Shown here in pieces: positions 1 through 8,857 of a stretch of 64,000 nt of DNA (positions are counted from its first letter, which is position 1; each line of letters starts with the position of its first letter). The DNA lies in the NCBI GenBank assembly GCA_045643885.1, contig JAZRFY010000027.1, positions 1-64,000 of the forward strand, written 5' to 3'. A model generated the notes under the pieces. That model was given only the letters and a program-made list of their open reading frames with translations, did not search any database and had not been told where the DNA came from. The DNA comes from RGIG4608 sp045643885. GTDB lineage: Bacteria; Bacillota; Clostridia; Oscillospirales; CAG-272. The translations under genes were made by a program, and so were the position numbers.

Positions 1-2
1 AT

Positions 3-1823
3 CCCGGTATGACAGGTGGATCTTACTGTATGATATGCGATGAGGTTATCATCGAAGCAACAGTTGTAAATCCTCTTGGCCACTCTATGGTTGAACAGCC
101 CGGTAAGGAACCCACTTGCGCAGAAGAAGGCTACACAGCATACAACAAGTGCGAGGTTTGTGGCGAAATCGAAGGCAAGGAAACACTTGATAAGGTAGAT
201 CACACAATGGAAGACGTTGAAGGCAAGCCTGCATCTTGCACAGAAGACGGCTACACAGCACACAAGGCATGCACAGTATGTGGTGTTGAAGAGGGCAAGG
301 AAGTAGTTCCTGCCGGTCATACAGCAGGTGCTGAAGCAACTTGCACAACTGCCAAGACATGTACAGCATGTGGTGAAGAGCTTGCAGCAAAGCTTGGTCA
401 CATCGATGAAAACGGTGACGTTGAATGTGACAGAGAAGGATGCACGTCTAAGGTAGCTCCTGCTGCAAATACAGTTCTTTCTGCATATACAGCTAACAAT
501 CTTGGTTCTAAGCTTTCTGTAGATGCTTATTACTATGTTGTTGGCACTATCGTAGAGGTTCTTGATCAGAAGAATGGTATTTTCCTTGTTGATGACGGCA
601 CAGGCGAAACATTCTACTTTAGATTGCCCAAGAACGCAGACGGCGTTTCTCATGCATCTTGGGAAGTTAAGCTTACTCTTGGCGATAAGGTTCAGATTTA
701 CGGCAAGATTAATAAATACTCTACATCAACTGCTCCTAACGGTCAGTATTGGCCTGCAATGCAGAGCCCTGTAGTAACACTTCTTGAGCAGCATCCTCAC
801 GATTTCACAATTTCTCCTGCAGATTGTACCAATCCCGCTTACTGTACTTGTGGACAGAGCTATGGTGAACCCCGTGGATGTGTAGATACAGACGGTGATT
901 CTTTATGTGATGACTGCGGAAAGAATACAAATTACAAGTATGAGTACGTAGAGATCCGTACAGATAACGAAAGCGGTGTTCGTGATGATGTAGCCGGTAC
1001 ATACACTTGGAGTAGCAAGAACTTTGACGTTCAGGTAGTAAAGGGAACTTCTACTCAGCTTTACTCAACTTCAAAGGATCATATGAGAGTTTACAAGGGC
1101 AATGACTTTGTTCTTGTTAACAAAAATGGTTTAGCAGTTAAGACCATTATCGTTTACCTCACAAATGCAACTCAGGTTGGTAATTTTGAAAAGCTCCTTA
1201 CAGGATATACATATACCAAGGACGAAGAAAAATTCACAATTACAATCACAGTTGATTCTCTTGAAACTCTTACTATAACTAATACAGCTTCTACAACTCA
1301 AATCAAGGGCGTAGAATTCGGTTATGAAAAGCCTGCATCCGAAGAACCTGTTACTGTAGTTATGGATAACACAATTACAGATACTCAAACTAGCTATTTT
1401 ACCGGTGCCAATGATGCAGAACTTGTTGGTTTGGATTCCACAATTTTCTCAGTAGTAGCAGATAAGGGCTCATACAGTGGCTATGCTACATTGTACTATA
1501 AGAGCAGTCTTGCAGCTCCCAGCCAAATAAGACTTTTTAACCATTCATCTGCAAACGGCAACTCTATTAAAGTTTCTGTGGCAGAGGGCTATGAAATTGT
1601 TTCTATCAAGATTACATTTGCTATTACAGGTCGCGCTAACGGTTATGTTATTACAGACGCTGATGGCAACGAAATTGCTAATGTAGCAACTGATGCAACA
1701 ATTGAGAACGTTGATGTGGAATATGACGTAAATAGTGAATCTTTCACACTTAAAAACGTTCATACAGGCAACTCAAAGCAGATTTGGATTGACTCTATCG
1801 AAATCACATATAATAAAAAATAA
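3..1823 (+). CDS. Partial large Cys-rich extracellular protein (C-terminal part)
   Basis: The reading frame is open from base 3, so the true start lies before the window and the ATG at 9 is probably internal. The visible part opens with three or four repeats of about 38 residues of the form GH...TC.E.GYTA..C..CG (roughly residues 25-130), a cysteine-pair module common in large surface proteins of Clostridia. An OB-fold-like segment follows (about 172-262, with VVGTIVEV and FLVDDGTGE), then a second Cys-rich hinge (about 275-310) and two beta-rich modules with repeated TITNTAS/IKGVEFGY-type ends. No LPXTG or membrane anchor ends it. Role unknown; binding to polysaccharide or a surface is a guess. 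It ends just before a strong terminator. Confidence 0.7.
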   Translation, partial: PGMTGGSYCMICDEVIIEATVVNPLGHSMVEQPGKEPTCAEEGYTAYNKCEVCGEIEGKETLDKVDHTMEDVEGKPASCTEDGYTAHKACTVCGVEEGKEVVPAGHTAGAEATCTTAKTCTACGEELAAKLGHIDENGDVECDREGCTSKVAPAANTVLSAYTANNLGSKLSVDAYYYVVGTIVEVLDQKNGIFLVDDGTGETFYFRLPKNADGVSHASWEVKLTLGDKVQIYGKINKYSTSTAPNGQYWPAMQSPVVTLLEQHPHDFTISPADCTNPAYCTCGQSYGEPRGCVDTDGDSLCDDCGKNTNYKYEYVEIRTDNESGVRDDVAGTYTWSSKNFDVQVVKGTSTQLYSTSKDHMRVYKGNDFVLVNKNGLAVKTIIVYLTNATQVGNFEKLLTGYTYTKDEEKFTITITVDSLETLTITNTASTTQIKGVEFGYEKPASEEPVTVVMDNTITDTQTSYFTGANDAELVGLDSTIFSVVADKGSYSGYATLYYKSSLAAPSQIRLFNHSSANGNSIKVSVAEGYEIVSIKITFAITGRANGYVITDADGNEIANVATDATIENVDVEYDVNSESFTLKNVHTGNSKQIWIDSIEITYNKK

Positions 1824-1834
1824 TACTTATAAAT

Positions 1835-1864
1835 TAGCACGCGTCTTTTGGCGCGTGCTTTTTT
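1835..1864 (+). terminator. Rho-independent terminator after the Cys-rich protein
   Basis: The stem GCACGCG / CGCGTGC closes on a short TCTTTTGG loop and is followed by TTTTTTA. It lies about 15 bases after the stop codon of the upstream gene. Confidence 0.85.
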
Positions 1865-1928
1865 ATTTGTGAATACTCATAAAAAACAAGGTCAATAATA
1901 AGTTACCAAGCTTGAAAGGAGTTTTATT

Positions 1929-2102
1929 ATGACCAATAAGGAATTGCTTTACATTGAAGACGCACTCGGACACGAAAAATATTTCAAAACAAAATGTCAG
2001 GAGTGTTCAAATCAGTTGAATGACGGTGAGCTTAAAAATTTTGTTACCGATCTTACGCGTCATCATGCCGATATTTTTAACGGCTTTTATCACTTGCTTT
2101 AA
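1929..2102 (+). CDS. Small CotF-like ferritin-fold protein (57 aa)
   Basis: A 57-codon frame starting MTNKELLYIED and ending GFYHLL, preceded by GAAAGGAG eight bases upstream. It is acidic, helical and His-rich (DALGHEKY, TRHHADIF), like half of the antiparallel helical hairpin of the CotF/ferritin-like coat protein family. The next gene, 12 bases downstream, is a clearer CotF-domain protein, so the two probably form an operon and may be partners in one coat layer. There is no signal peptide. The similarity is by pattern only, and the protein could be a non-sporulation ferritin-like protein. Confidence 0.7.
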   Translation: MTNKELLYIEDALGHEKYFKTKCQECSNQLNDGELKNFVTDLTRHHADIFNGFYHLL

Positions 2103-2114
2103 GGGGGAAGAAAA

Positions 2115-2372
2115 ATGAACGAAAATATGAATGACAGAAACGTGATGGAGGATCTTCTCCTTCTCGAAAAGGGCGCGTGCGACCTCTATATGCACGGAGC
2201 AATCGAGGCAAGTGACCAAAGAGTTTTTTCATCCTTTGAGTCGGCATTGCATCAGTCCCTTCAGCTTCAAAATCAGATTTATACCAAGATGAAGGAAAAG
2301 GGATGGTACGCACCCGAAATGGCAGCTCAGGACAAGGTCAAGCAGCTCAAGCAAAAATTCTCTGCAAACTAA
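2115..2372 (+). CDS. Spore coat protein, CotF family (85 aa)
   Basis: It starts MNENMNDRNVMEDLLLLEKG after AAGGGGGAAG. The whole protein fits the CotF coat domain: a first helix (VMEDLLLLEKGACDLYMHGAIEA), a turn, and a second helix (FSSFESALHQSLQLQNQIYTKMKEKGW) ending in the family's KGWY.PE motif and a lysine-rich tail. Proteins of this family sit in the spore coat or are made in the forespore. At 85 aa it is a usual single-domain length. It follows the 57-aa relative closely and ends at a bidirectional terminator. Confidence 0.85.
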   Translation: MNENMNDRNVMEDLLLLEKGACDLYMHGAIEASDQRVFSSFESALHQSLQLQNQIYTKMKEKGWYAPEMAAQDKVKQLKQKFSAN

Positions 2373-2375
2373 AAA

Positions 2376-2400
2376 TACCCCCACCGTCACGGTGGGGGTA
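2376..2400. terminator. Bidirectional terminator between cotF-like gene and ruvB
   Basis: A perfect 11-bp stem TACCCCCACCG / CGGTGGGGGTA with a TCA loop. On the minus strand it is followed by TTTTTAG, so it mainly ends the ruvB operon; on the plus strand it also follows the coat genes. Confidence 0.9.
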
Positions 2401-2405
2401 TCGTC

Positions 2406-3473
2406 TTATATTATAGTTGTTTGATTTGCATCAACCTTGCCGTTTGCTCGATAAGGAATTCCAAGATGCTCATATGCCAAGGGCGTTACACAACGTCCCT
2501 TAGGAGTGCGTGAGAGGAATCCAATCTGGAGCAAATATGGCTCGCAAACGTCCTCAATGGTGATTGCCTCTTCACCGATGGTTGCCGCGATGGTATCAAG
2601 ACCAACGGGGCCACCGTTGTAGAAGCGGATGATCGTTTCAAGCATTCGTCTGTCAAGACTGTCAAGACCAAGCTCGTCAATTTCAAGCTTTTGAAGGGCA
2701 TATCTTGCTATTTCGCAATTGATGATGCCATCCCCCATAACCATTGCAAAGTCGCGCACGCGCTTGAGCAAACGGTTTGCAATACGGGGCGTACCTCTTG
2801 AACGTGATGCAAGCTCAAGCGCACCGTCCTCGGTGATGCTGATTCCAAGAATACTTGCACTTCTCTTGACGATGGTTGCAAGCTCCTCGGGAGTGTAAAG
2901 CTCAAGCTTTAACAAAACGCCGAATCTGTCGCGCAAGGGAGTTGTGAGCTGACCTGCACGCGTTGTAGCACCGATGAGTGTAAACTTCGGAAGGTCGATT
3001 CGAATGCTTCTTGCAGCAGGGCCCTTGCCGATGATGATGTCAACGGAATAGTCCTCCATAGCAGGATAAAGCACCTCTTCGATTGAACGGGAGAGTCTGT
3101 GGATCTCGTCAATAAAGAGCACGTCACCGTTTTCAAGACCGGTAAGGATGGCAACGAGGTCACCCTGCTTTTCAATAGCAGGACCTGAGGTCACCTTGAT
3201 GTTAACGCCCATCTCGTTTGCAATGATGTGCGAAAGAGTGGTCTTACCAAGTCCGGGAGGGCCGTAGAGAAGCACGTGGTCAAGTGCATCCTGGCGAAGC
3301 TTTGCCGCCTCGATGTATATCTGAAGGTTTTCCTTTGCCTTCTCCTGACCTATATAGTCCTCAAGAGTCTGGGGACGAAGAACGTTCTCATTTCTGTCCT
3401 CACCGATCATAGAGGAAGAAACCGTGCGATCCTCATAGCTGTTTTCAAAATCAAAATCTTCTTCGTAGCGCAT
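2406..3473 (-). CDS. ruvB: Holliday junction branch migration helicase RuvB
   Basis: Motor of the RuvAB complex: a AAA+ hexamer that drives branch migration of Holliday junctions during recombination and repair. Visible motifs are Walker A GPPGLGKTT (about residue 70), Walker B DEIHRLSR, sensor GATTRAG, arginine finger region TPLRDRFG, and the C-terminal winged helix ending GRCVTPLAYEHLG. Length 355 aa, slightly longer than typical because of an acidic N-terminal leader (MRYEEDFDFENSYEDR). The start is supported by AAGGAGG eight bases upstream. It is 11 bases downstream of ruvA in the same operon. Confidence 0.98.
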   Translation of the reverse strand: MRYEEDFDFENSYEDRTVSSSMIGEDRNENVLRPQTLEDYIGQEKAKENLQIYIEAAKLRQDALDHVLLYGPPGLGKTTLSHIIANEMGVNIKVTSGPAIEKQGDLVAILTGLENGDVLFIDEIHRLSRSIEEVLYPAMEDYSVDIIIGKGPAARSIRIDLPKFTLIGATTRAGQLTTPLRDRFGVLLKLELYTPEELATIVKRSASILGISITEDGALELASRSRGTPRIANRLLKRVRDFAMVMGDGIINCEIARYALQKLEIDELGLDSLDRRMLETIIRFYNGGPVGLDTIAATIGEEAITIEDVCEPYLLQIGFLSRTPKGRCVTPLAYEHLGIPYRANGKVDANQTTII

Positions 3474-3484
3474 GAATTTCCTCC

Positions 3485-4114
3485 TTATTTGCTAAGATTT
3501 TTAAGAGCAAGACGGATGATGTCGTCCGTTTGCTTGTTTGCGATGTCAACTCCACGCAATGCGGCAACGATCTCGCTCTTTGTGTATCCAAGCACCATAA
3601 GAGCGCTTTGAGCATCTGAGAGCTTTGAAGAGCCAACGGGAGCAGAAGCCACCTTGCCGGCTGAGGGCTGGGATATGGGAGCACTTTCGGAAAAGCTCTT
3701 TGAAACCTTGTCGCGAAGCTCAAGAATGATTCTTGCAGCCGTTTTTGCACCGATACCGTTAGCCTTTGCGATGGCCTTTGTGTCTTCGTTTAAAATGGTA
3801 ATTGCAAGCTTGTCGGGAGTGAATACCGAAAGGATTGCCAGGGCAGCCTTAGGTCCAACTCCGGATACTGTGATAAGGAGCTTGAATGCATCAAGCTCGG
3901 CTTCACTTGCAAAGCCGAAAAGCTCGATTCCGTCCTCGCGAACTGCCATATAGGAATAAAGTCTTACTGTCGGAGCTTCCGCAACGGAGAGGTGCGGGGG
4001 CATGGACTCGTAAGTGTTTTGAGTAATTGTAAGCTTGTAGCCAACTCCACCCGCATCGATTACTGCAAAGCCGTAGTCGAGATGGGCAAGCTTGCCTTCG
4101 ATATAATAAAACAT
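3485..4114 (-). CDS. ruvA: Holliday junction DNA-binding subunit RuvA
   Basis: RuvA tetramers grip the four-way junction and load RuvB. The OB-fold domain (MFYYIEGKLAHLDYGFAVID, residues 1-65), the helix-hairpin-helix region (ITVSGVGPKAALAIL and AKANGIGAKTAARII, about 70-135) and a mobile C-terminal domain that binds RuvB (about 155-209, SDAQSALMVLGYTKSEI) are all present. At 209 aa it is of normal length. Its ATG overlaps the stop of the YfhO-type gene by one base (TGATG), implying translational coupling, and GGAGAAAACTG supplies the ribosome site. Confidence 0.97.
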   Translation of the reverse strand: MFYYIEGKLAHLDYGFAVIDAGGVGYKLTITQNTYESMPPHLSVAEAPTVRLYSYMAVREDGIELFGFASEAELDAFKLLITVSGVGPKAALAILSVFTPDKLAITILNEDTKAIAKANGIGAKTAARIILELRDKVSKSFSESAPISQPSAGKVASAPVGSSKLSDAQSALMVLGYTKSEIVAALRGVDIANKQTDDIIRLALKNLSK

Positions 4115-7005
4115 CAGTTTTCTCCTTCTGTGTTCGTTTCGTTTTCCTCGGTAGCCTGAGTGCTATCCTCGATAGCTTCCTTAGGCACACCCTCGTCCTC
4201 CTCGCGCAAGGCATGGACGGGGACTTTTTTCTTGTTGTTTCTGTCGATCAGTATCAAAGCAACGAATATTGCAAATGAGAGAAGGGAGATGATACCCGTG
4301 ATAACGTAGATATCGGGCATATATCTCATTTCGATCTCGTGCGTGCCGGAGCTTTCAATATCAAATGCCATAAGCACGTCGGCGTAAACGGAGTAGGTGT
4401 CCACTTGCTTTCCGTCAACGTAAACCTTCCAACCCTTGTCATAGGGTATTGTGGTCATAATGGTCTGATTGTCTTCATAAGTGGTAATTGTACCAAGGAT
4501 GTGATCGTCAGTTGACTTTTCACTTGTTTCAAGACTTGTTTTTGCAAGCTGGTCAAAGGCATGCTCAAACTCGTCCATATCGAGTGTGTAGAGATAATTT
4601 GTGTTCTTGAAAAGGAACATCTCAAGCTCGTCAAGGCGGAATTTGATCACCATGCTTTCTCCTGCTTCTCTGTAGCCTAAGGAGATGATCCTTGAGTAAT
4701 CGTAATTTGTAACGTAGAATTCATCGTTTACGTAGAGGGAAAGAGTCTTCTCACCACCTGTTGCAAGGAAGAGATAGAGAGGGCCGCTGTTTTCAACTGT
4801 AAATTTGAATTCAACGAAGGATTCCTCAAGATTTTCCTCGCTGATGCTAACGTGGTATTCAATGCCTGCACCTGCAGTACCCTTAAAGCCTGTGATGTTC
4901 GTGTTGTTTTTAAGAGCTATGCCCTTAAAGAATTCAACGTAATCCTCATCACTGTTTCCAAGGATTGCATTCAAAAGGACGTTTTGCACCTCAAAGGGAT
5001 TTTTAAGTCCGTCCCTTACCGTGTAATCGTATTGAAGATCGGTTTCAAGGCTCTTTATAGCCTCGTCAGCTCCAAATGCAAGACCAAGTGCATAGGGATT
5101 TTTGTATGCGTAATAATTTTCATCCCCGGCAACGCGCTCATAGAAGGCATCCATAAAAGCGTTTTGCGCAAGGCTTTCTTTGTTAAGTTCGTTTTCTGTG
5201 TTGGAGTAAATATATTTTATACCGAAAAGGGAATCCGTCACAACGGTCGAGCCGATGTACTGAGTCCAATGGGAATCGGCGTAAAATCCAAGATATTCAA
5301 GAAGGTCGATAACACCCTGATTCAAGGTGGACGTTGAGTTTGAAAGTCCCTTAATGTTGAGTGCCATATTGTCGTTTGTGCAACGGTGAGTCGTCTTTTC
5401 GGAACGGTAGAAGGTCTTGTCACTCTCCTGAACGGTCTCAACGATGGGAGTGAGCTTTTCAAAATAATCCGAATATGAGGAATAGCTTGACCAACCGATA
5501 TCGAGATTCATTGAGCAGAAGGTAACGATACCGTTGACAAAAAGCTCAACACAAATAAGGCAAAGAAGGATGCGAGCCGCCTTTTTTCTATTTTGCGTTT
5601 TGATGAAATAGCAGGTAGCGGCACCTATTGCAAATACAGCTGCAATGGTGAATAGCACCACGCTGAATAAGGGAAGCTTGCCTGTAGTAAAGCCGTATTC
5701 ACGTCCTTCAGTATCCTGCATAATAAAGTTGGGAAAGTTCATTTTTTGTGCGATGGCAAGAAGCGCAAGGATCACACTGCCCGTTGCAAATATCTTCTTT
5801 GCGGAATGCTCTTCAATCTCGCAAAATGCCTTATAAGCCATAACGAGCATAAGGAAGATAACGATGAAGCTGTATCTGTAGTTAAGACAGTTTGGTGATT
5901 GGAATCCGTGCATTACAAGGTCGCTGGGATTAAAGACCATGATGAGCACGTAAAGTGTTGTAAATCCGCCGTAGAATATCTTTTCACGGCTTGGCACTCT
6001 CTTTGCCATAAAGTAGATGGGCAAGAGGAGGAGAGTCAAAACTCCGCAATAGAGAAGGGGGATTCCCTCGTGCATAACGGTGTCGTAGGATCCGGGGAGA
6101 AGCTTGGGGAAGAGGTCGAAGATATCAAATCTTGCCACAAGATCCCAAGAGGGATTTGTAAACTCGTTCTTACCAAACTGAAGTGAATAATAAGCCGAGC
6201 CGATAACGAATGCCGACATTCCTATGCCAACGACCGTTGAAAATCCGATTCTTGCAAAGGATTTAATAAAGTGGAATTTTTCAGAAAGCTTGTTGACCTC
6301 GTTCTTTGATTCCTTGAAATAGGTGAAGAAGAAGCAGAAAAGCGTGTACCAGCAAAGCATATAGCCAATGTAGTAATGGCTCATCATCATAAGCGCAAGA
6401 GTGCCGATGAAGAGCTTGCATCTGCCTTTTTTTACAAGTCTTTCGATCGAATAGGTGAGAATGGGAAGAAGGAAAAGTCCGTCAAGCCACATTATGTTGT
6501 TTTGATAGGTGATGGCATATGCGCTAAGGGCATACATCGTTGAAAAGAGGATTATCTTTGAATTGTCCCTGATCTTTGTCGTCTTGTGAAGATAGAATCC
6601 AAATGTAAGACCGCAAAGTCCGATTTTGATCACGATGATGAAGAGCAATGCAAAGAGCATCATTGATTTTGGAAAGAGCGCAACGATATATGAAAGCGGA
6701 CTTGCCACATAATAAGCATATATTCCCATAAACTCACCGCCAAGAGAACGGGAGAATGAATAGAGAATCGACGCGTCACCGTAAACGAATTCACGAAGTG
6801 CCTCATAGAAATAAACGTATTGCGCGTTCAAATCGAGAGTGAGCACGGACAAATTGCCAAACGGCTTGTGACCGAGCGCAAAATATATAGCAAGCATGAT
6901 GAATGCAGGCAATATAAAGCATATTCCAAGATGGGAGTATTTTTTGCGGGCATCAAGTAAGCGCCCGTTGTTTTTTAATCCCTTGATTTTAGTTAAAACG
7001 TTCAT
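4114..7005 (-). CDS. YfhO-family multi-pass membrane protein
   Basis: A 963-aa protein that looks like the YfhO family, GT-C-fold-like membrane proteins linked in Bacillus and Listeria to glycosylation of teichoic or lipoteichoic acid. The first half has about a dozen hydrophobic helices, beginning GICFILPAFIMLAIYFALG; family hallmarks such as LDLNAQY, DASILYSFSRSLGGEF and NNIMWLDGLFLLPIL are present. A large outside domain follows (about 490-900), with a final helix VITGIISLLSFAIFVALI before a charged, Glu-rich tail. The start has CTGGAG nine bases upstream. It is fused by overlap to ruvA. Exact substrate unknown. Confidence 0.88.
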   Translation of the reverse strand: MNVLTKIKGLKNNGRLLDARKKYSHLGICFILPAFIMLAIYFALGHKPFGNLSVLTLDLNAQYVYFYEALREFVYGDASILYSFSRSLGGEFMGIYAYYVASPLSYIVALFPKSMMLFALLFIIVIKIGLCGLTFGFYLHKTTKIRDNSKIILFSTMYALSAYAITYQNNIMWLDGLFLLPILTYSIERLVKKGRCKLFIGTLALMMMSHYYIGYMLCWYTLFCFFFTYFKESKNEVNKLSEKFHFIKSFARIGFSTVVGIGMSAFVIGSAYYSLQFGKNEFTNPSWDLVARFDIFDLFPKLLPGSYDTVMHEGIPLLYCGVLTLLLLPIYFMAKRVPSREKIFYGGFTTLYVLIMVFNPSDLVMHGFQSPNCLNYRYSFIVIFLMLVMAYKAFCEIEEHSAKKIFATGSVILALLAIAQKMNFPNFIMQDTEGREYGFTTGKLPLFSVVLFTIAAVFAIGAATCYFIKTQNRKKAARILLCLICVELFVNGIVTFCSMNLDIGWSSYSSYSDYFEKLTPIVETVQESDKTFYRSEKTTHRCTNDNMALNIKGLSNSTSTLNQGVIDLLEYLGFYADSHWTQYIGSTVVTDSLFGIKYIYSNTENELNKESLAQNAFMDAFYERVAGDENYYAYKNPYALGLAFGADEAIKSLETDLQYDYTVRDGLKNPFEVQNVLLNAILGNSDEDYVEFFKGIALKNNTNITGFKGTAGAGIEYHVSISEENLEESFVEFKFTVENSGPLYLFLATGGEKTLSLYVNDEFYVTNYDYSRIISLGYREAGESMVIKFRLDELEMFLFKNTNYLYTLDMDEFEHAFDQLAKTSLETSEKSTDDHILGTITTYEDNQTIMTTIPYDKGWKVYVDGKQVDTYSVYADVLMAFDIESSGTHEIEMRYMPDIYVITGIISLLSFAIFVALILIDRNNKKKVPVHALREEDEGVPKEAIEDSTQATEENETNTEGEN

Positions 7006-7029
7006 TATAAGCTCCAGAATTTTTGAGTG

Positions 7030-7236
7030 TTAAAGTGTTTGTGTATCGTGCGAAACGATGAATTTTTTTATCGAGTGTTCAAATTTAACCCGGTCGATCG
7101 TCATATCTCTCGAGCAATTAAGACACACGACTCTTACGTCGCTTCCAACTCGCAATATTTTAAATTGATTGGAGCCACAGGGATGATTTTTCTTCATTTC
7201 CACCACGTCACCAACGAATAATTTTATTATTTTCAT
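7030..7236 (-). CDS. DUF951-family small protein
   Basis: A 68-aa protein beginning MKIIKLFVGDVVEMKKNHPCG. The pattern of a KKxHPCG motif, a central FKILRVGSDVR strand and CLNC is typical of the conserved Bacillota DUF951 family; the three cysteines could bind metal. The upstream ATG at 7278 is rejected because GGAGGT lies four bases before the ATG at 7236. Function unknown; family members often sit next to replication or recombination genes. Here it is the first gene of the DUF951-yfhO-ruvA-ruvB operon and is divergent from ruvC. Confidence 0.85.
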   Translation of the reverse strand: MKIIKLFVGDVVEMKKNHPCGSNQFKILRVGSDVRVVCLNCSRDMTIDRVKFEHSIKKFIVSHDTQTL

Positions 7237-7280
7237 AACGACCTCCACATAAAGAAATCGACAAAACGATATACACAATT

Positions 7281-7309
7281 ATTATAGCACAAAATTCCAT
7301 CCAAGTAAA
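7281..7309 (-). promoter_or_regulatory. Sigma-A promoter for the DUF951-yfhO-ruvAB operon
   Basis: Reading the minus strand: TTTACT, 17 bases, TATAAT, with a TG one base before the -10 (extended -10). It lies about 45 bases upstream of the DUF951 start codon. Confidence 0.75.
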
Positions 7310-7364
7310 TGGTAAATTCCAATATTTTTTAAATAATATTATTATATAATACATACAAAAACAT

Positions 7365-7393
7365 TTGACTTTTATAGATTAGTATGATATAAT
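7365..7393 (+). promoter_or_regulatory. Sigma-A promoter for ruvC
   Basis: TTGACT, 17 bases, TATAAT, about 36 bases before the GTG start of ruvC. It is back to back with the ruvAB-operon promoter in a very A/T-rich intergenic region. Confidence 0.85.
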
Positions 7394-7428
7394 GATAAAT
7401 TGATAAAGTATGTATTGGAGGTGTTTTT

Positions 7429-7950
7429 GTGATAATTCTCGGAATAGACCCGGGTGTTGCCATCGTGGGCTTTGGAGTAATTGAATACAGCGGTTCAAAG
7501 TTTAAGACCTTGGACTATGGAGTTATAAGAACACCTGCTCATACGGATACCGAAAAAAGACTTGCAACTATCTATCGTGAGCTTAAAGAGATAATATTAA
7601 AGTATCAGCCCGATGCAATGGCAGTCGAGGAGCTTTTCTGGAACACCAACCAAAAAACAGGTATTCCCGTTGCCGAGGCAAGAGGAGTCATTCTCCTTTG
7701 TGCCGAGCTTTTGGGAGTGGAGATTTTCGAATACACTCCGCTTCAGGTAAAGCAAAGTATAGTTGGCTATGGAAGAGCTGAGAAAAACCAGGTCATCACC
7801 ATGGTGCAGACCTTTCTTAATATCAAGGAAAAAATCAGACCTGACGACGCAGCTGACGCCTTGGCAATAGCAATTTGCCATGCTCATGCAGGTTCGTCAC
7901 GAATTTCAAAATACTACAACAAAAAACAAACTTACGGAAAGGTTTATTAA
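7429..7950 (+). CDS. ruvC: Holliday junction resolvase RuvC
   Basis: Endonuclease that cuts Holliday junctions symmetrically after RuvAB has moved them. The acidic RNase H-fold active site is visible: Asp7 in ILGIDPG, Glu67/68 in AVEELFWNTN, and the two late aspartates in RPDDAADALA. KTGIPVAEARGV and QVKQSIVGYGRAEK match the family's junction-binding loops. 173 aa is normal. The start is GTG, with TTGGAGGTG eight bases upstream. It is followed after 3 bases by a methyltransferase gene, so the two are probably co-translated. Confidence 0.97.
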   Translation: MIILGIDPGVAIVGFGVIEYSGSKFKTLDYGVIRTPAHTDTEKRLATIYRELKEIILKYQPDAMAVEELFWNTNQKTGIPVAEARGVILLCAELLGVEIFEYTPLQVKQSIVGYGRAEKNQVITMVQTFLNIKEKIRPDDAADALAIAICHAHAGSSRISKYYNKKQTYGKVY

Positions 7951-7953
7951 GAT

Positions 7954-8820
7954 ATGTGGAGTGCAAATAATTGGAAAGACTATCAGCTTCTTGACGCGTG
8001 CGACGGAGAGCGTCTTGAAAGATGGGGAAAATATATACCCATAAGACCGGACCCTCAGATCATCTGGCACAGTGAAAAGCGTGCACCCGAATGGAAGAAG
8101 GCTGACGGTATCTATCGCAGAGCAAATACAGGTGGAGGCAAATGGATAAAGAAGGATCTCCCCGAGGAATGGAATATCGGCTATGGTGAGCTTGGCTTTG
8201 TGCTTCGTCCCATGGGCTTTAAGCATACGGGACTTTTCCCCGAGCAGGCAACAAACTGGGATTGGTTTTCCGACCTTATCAGGAACGCAGGCAGACCCAT
8301 CAAGGTTCTCAACCTCTTTGCATACACAGGTGGAGCTACAGTAGCAGCAGCCAAGGCAGGAGCATCAGTGTGCCACGTTGACGCGGCAAAGGGAATGGTT
8401 GCTCAGGCAAAGGAGAATGCAAAGCTCTCAGGTCTTGAAAGCGCACCCATTCGTTATATCGTTGACGACTGCAAAAAGTTTGTTGAGCGCGAGATAAGAC
8501 GCGGCAATAAATACGATGCGATAATTATGGACCCTCCCTCATACGGAAGAGGCCCCTCGGGTGAAATCTGGAAGATAGAGGATAGCATCGACGACCTCGT
8601 TGCCCTTACTGCACAGGTGCTTTCCGATAAGCCCTTGTTCTTCCTTATCAACTCCTATACAACAGGACTTTCTCCCTTGACGATGAGCTACATCGTTGAC
8701 CTTCGCATCTCCAAAGTACACGGAGGCAAGTGCGAGGCAAGTGAGATTGCCCTTCCCGTAAAGTATACGGGTGGCTTTATGCCTTGTGGCGCAAGCGCAA
8801 GATGGCAGGAAAGCAAATAA
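7954..8820 (+). CDS. RlmI-like SAM-dependent methyltransferase
   Basis: A class I SAM methyltransferase of the YccW/RlmI-type family, whose known members methylate cytosine in 23S rRNA. The SAM-binding loop is NLFAYTGGATVAAAKAGA (about residue 113), the acidic end of strand 2 is CHVDAAK, and the catalytic-type motif is MDPPSYGRGPSGE (about 190). At 288 aa it lacks the N-terminal PUA domain of full RlmI, so substrate choice may differ. Its ribosome site (AAAGG) lies inside the ruvC end. Exact target unknown. Confidence 0.85.
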   Translation: MWSANNWKDYQLLDACDGERLERWGKYIPIRPDPQIIWHSEKRAPEWKKADGIYRRANTGGGKWIKKDLPEEWNIGYGELGFVLRPMGFKHTGLFPEQATNWDWFSDLIRNAGRPIKVLNLFAYTGGATVAAAKAGASVCHVDAAKGMVAQAKENAKLSGLESAPIRYIVDDCKKFVEREIRRGNKYDAIIMDPPSYGRGPSGEIWKIEDSIDDLVALTAQVLSDKPLFFLINSYTTGLSPLTMSYIVDLRISKVHGGKCEASEIALPVKYTGGFMPCGASARWQESK

Positions 8821-8857
8821 ATAAGAAATTCAGTTAAAAGAAAGGAAAGTCACAAAG

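Noticed and set aside
7954..8820. Full-length RlmI (rRNA cytosine methyltransferase) name
   Set aside because: The N-terminal PUA domain of RlmI is absent, so only a family-level call is made.
8821..8857. Riboswitch before the ECF transporter genes
   Set aside because: Only 37 bases separate the stop of the methyltransferase from ecfA1; there is no room for a known riboswitch.
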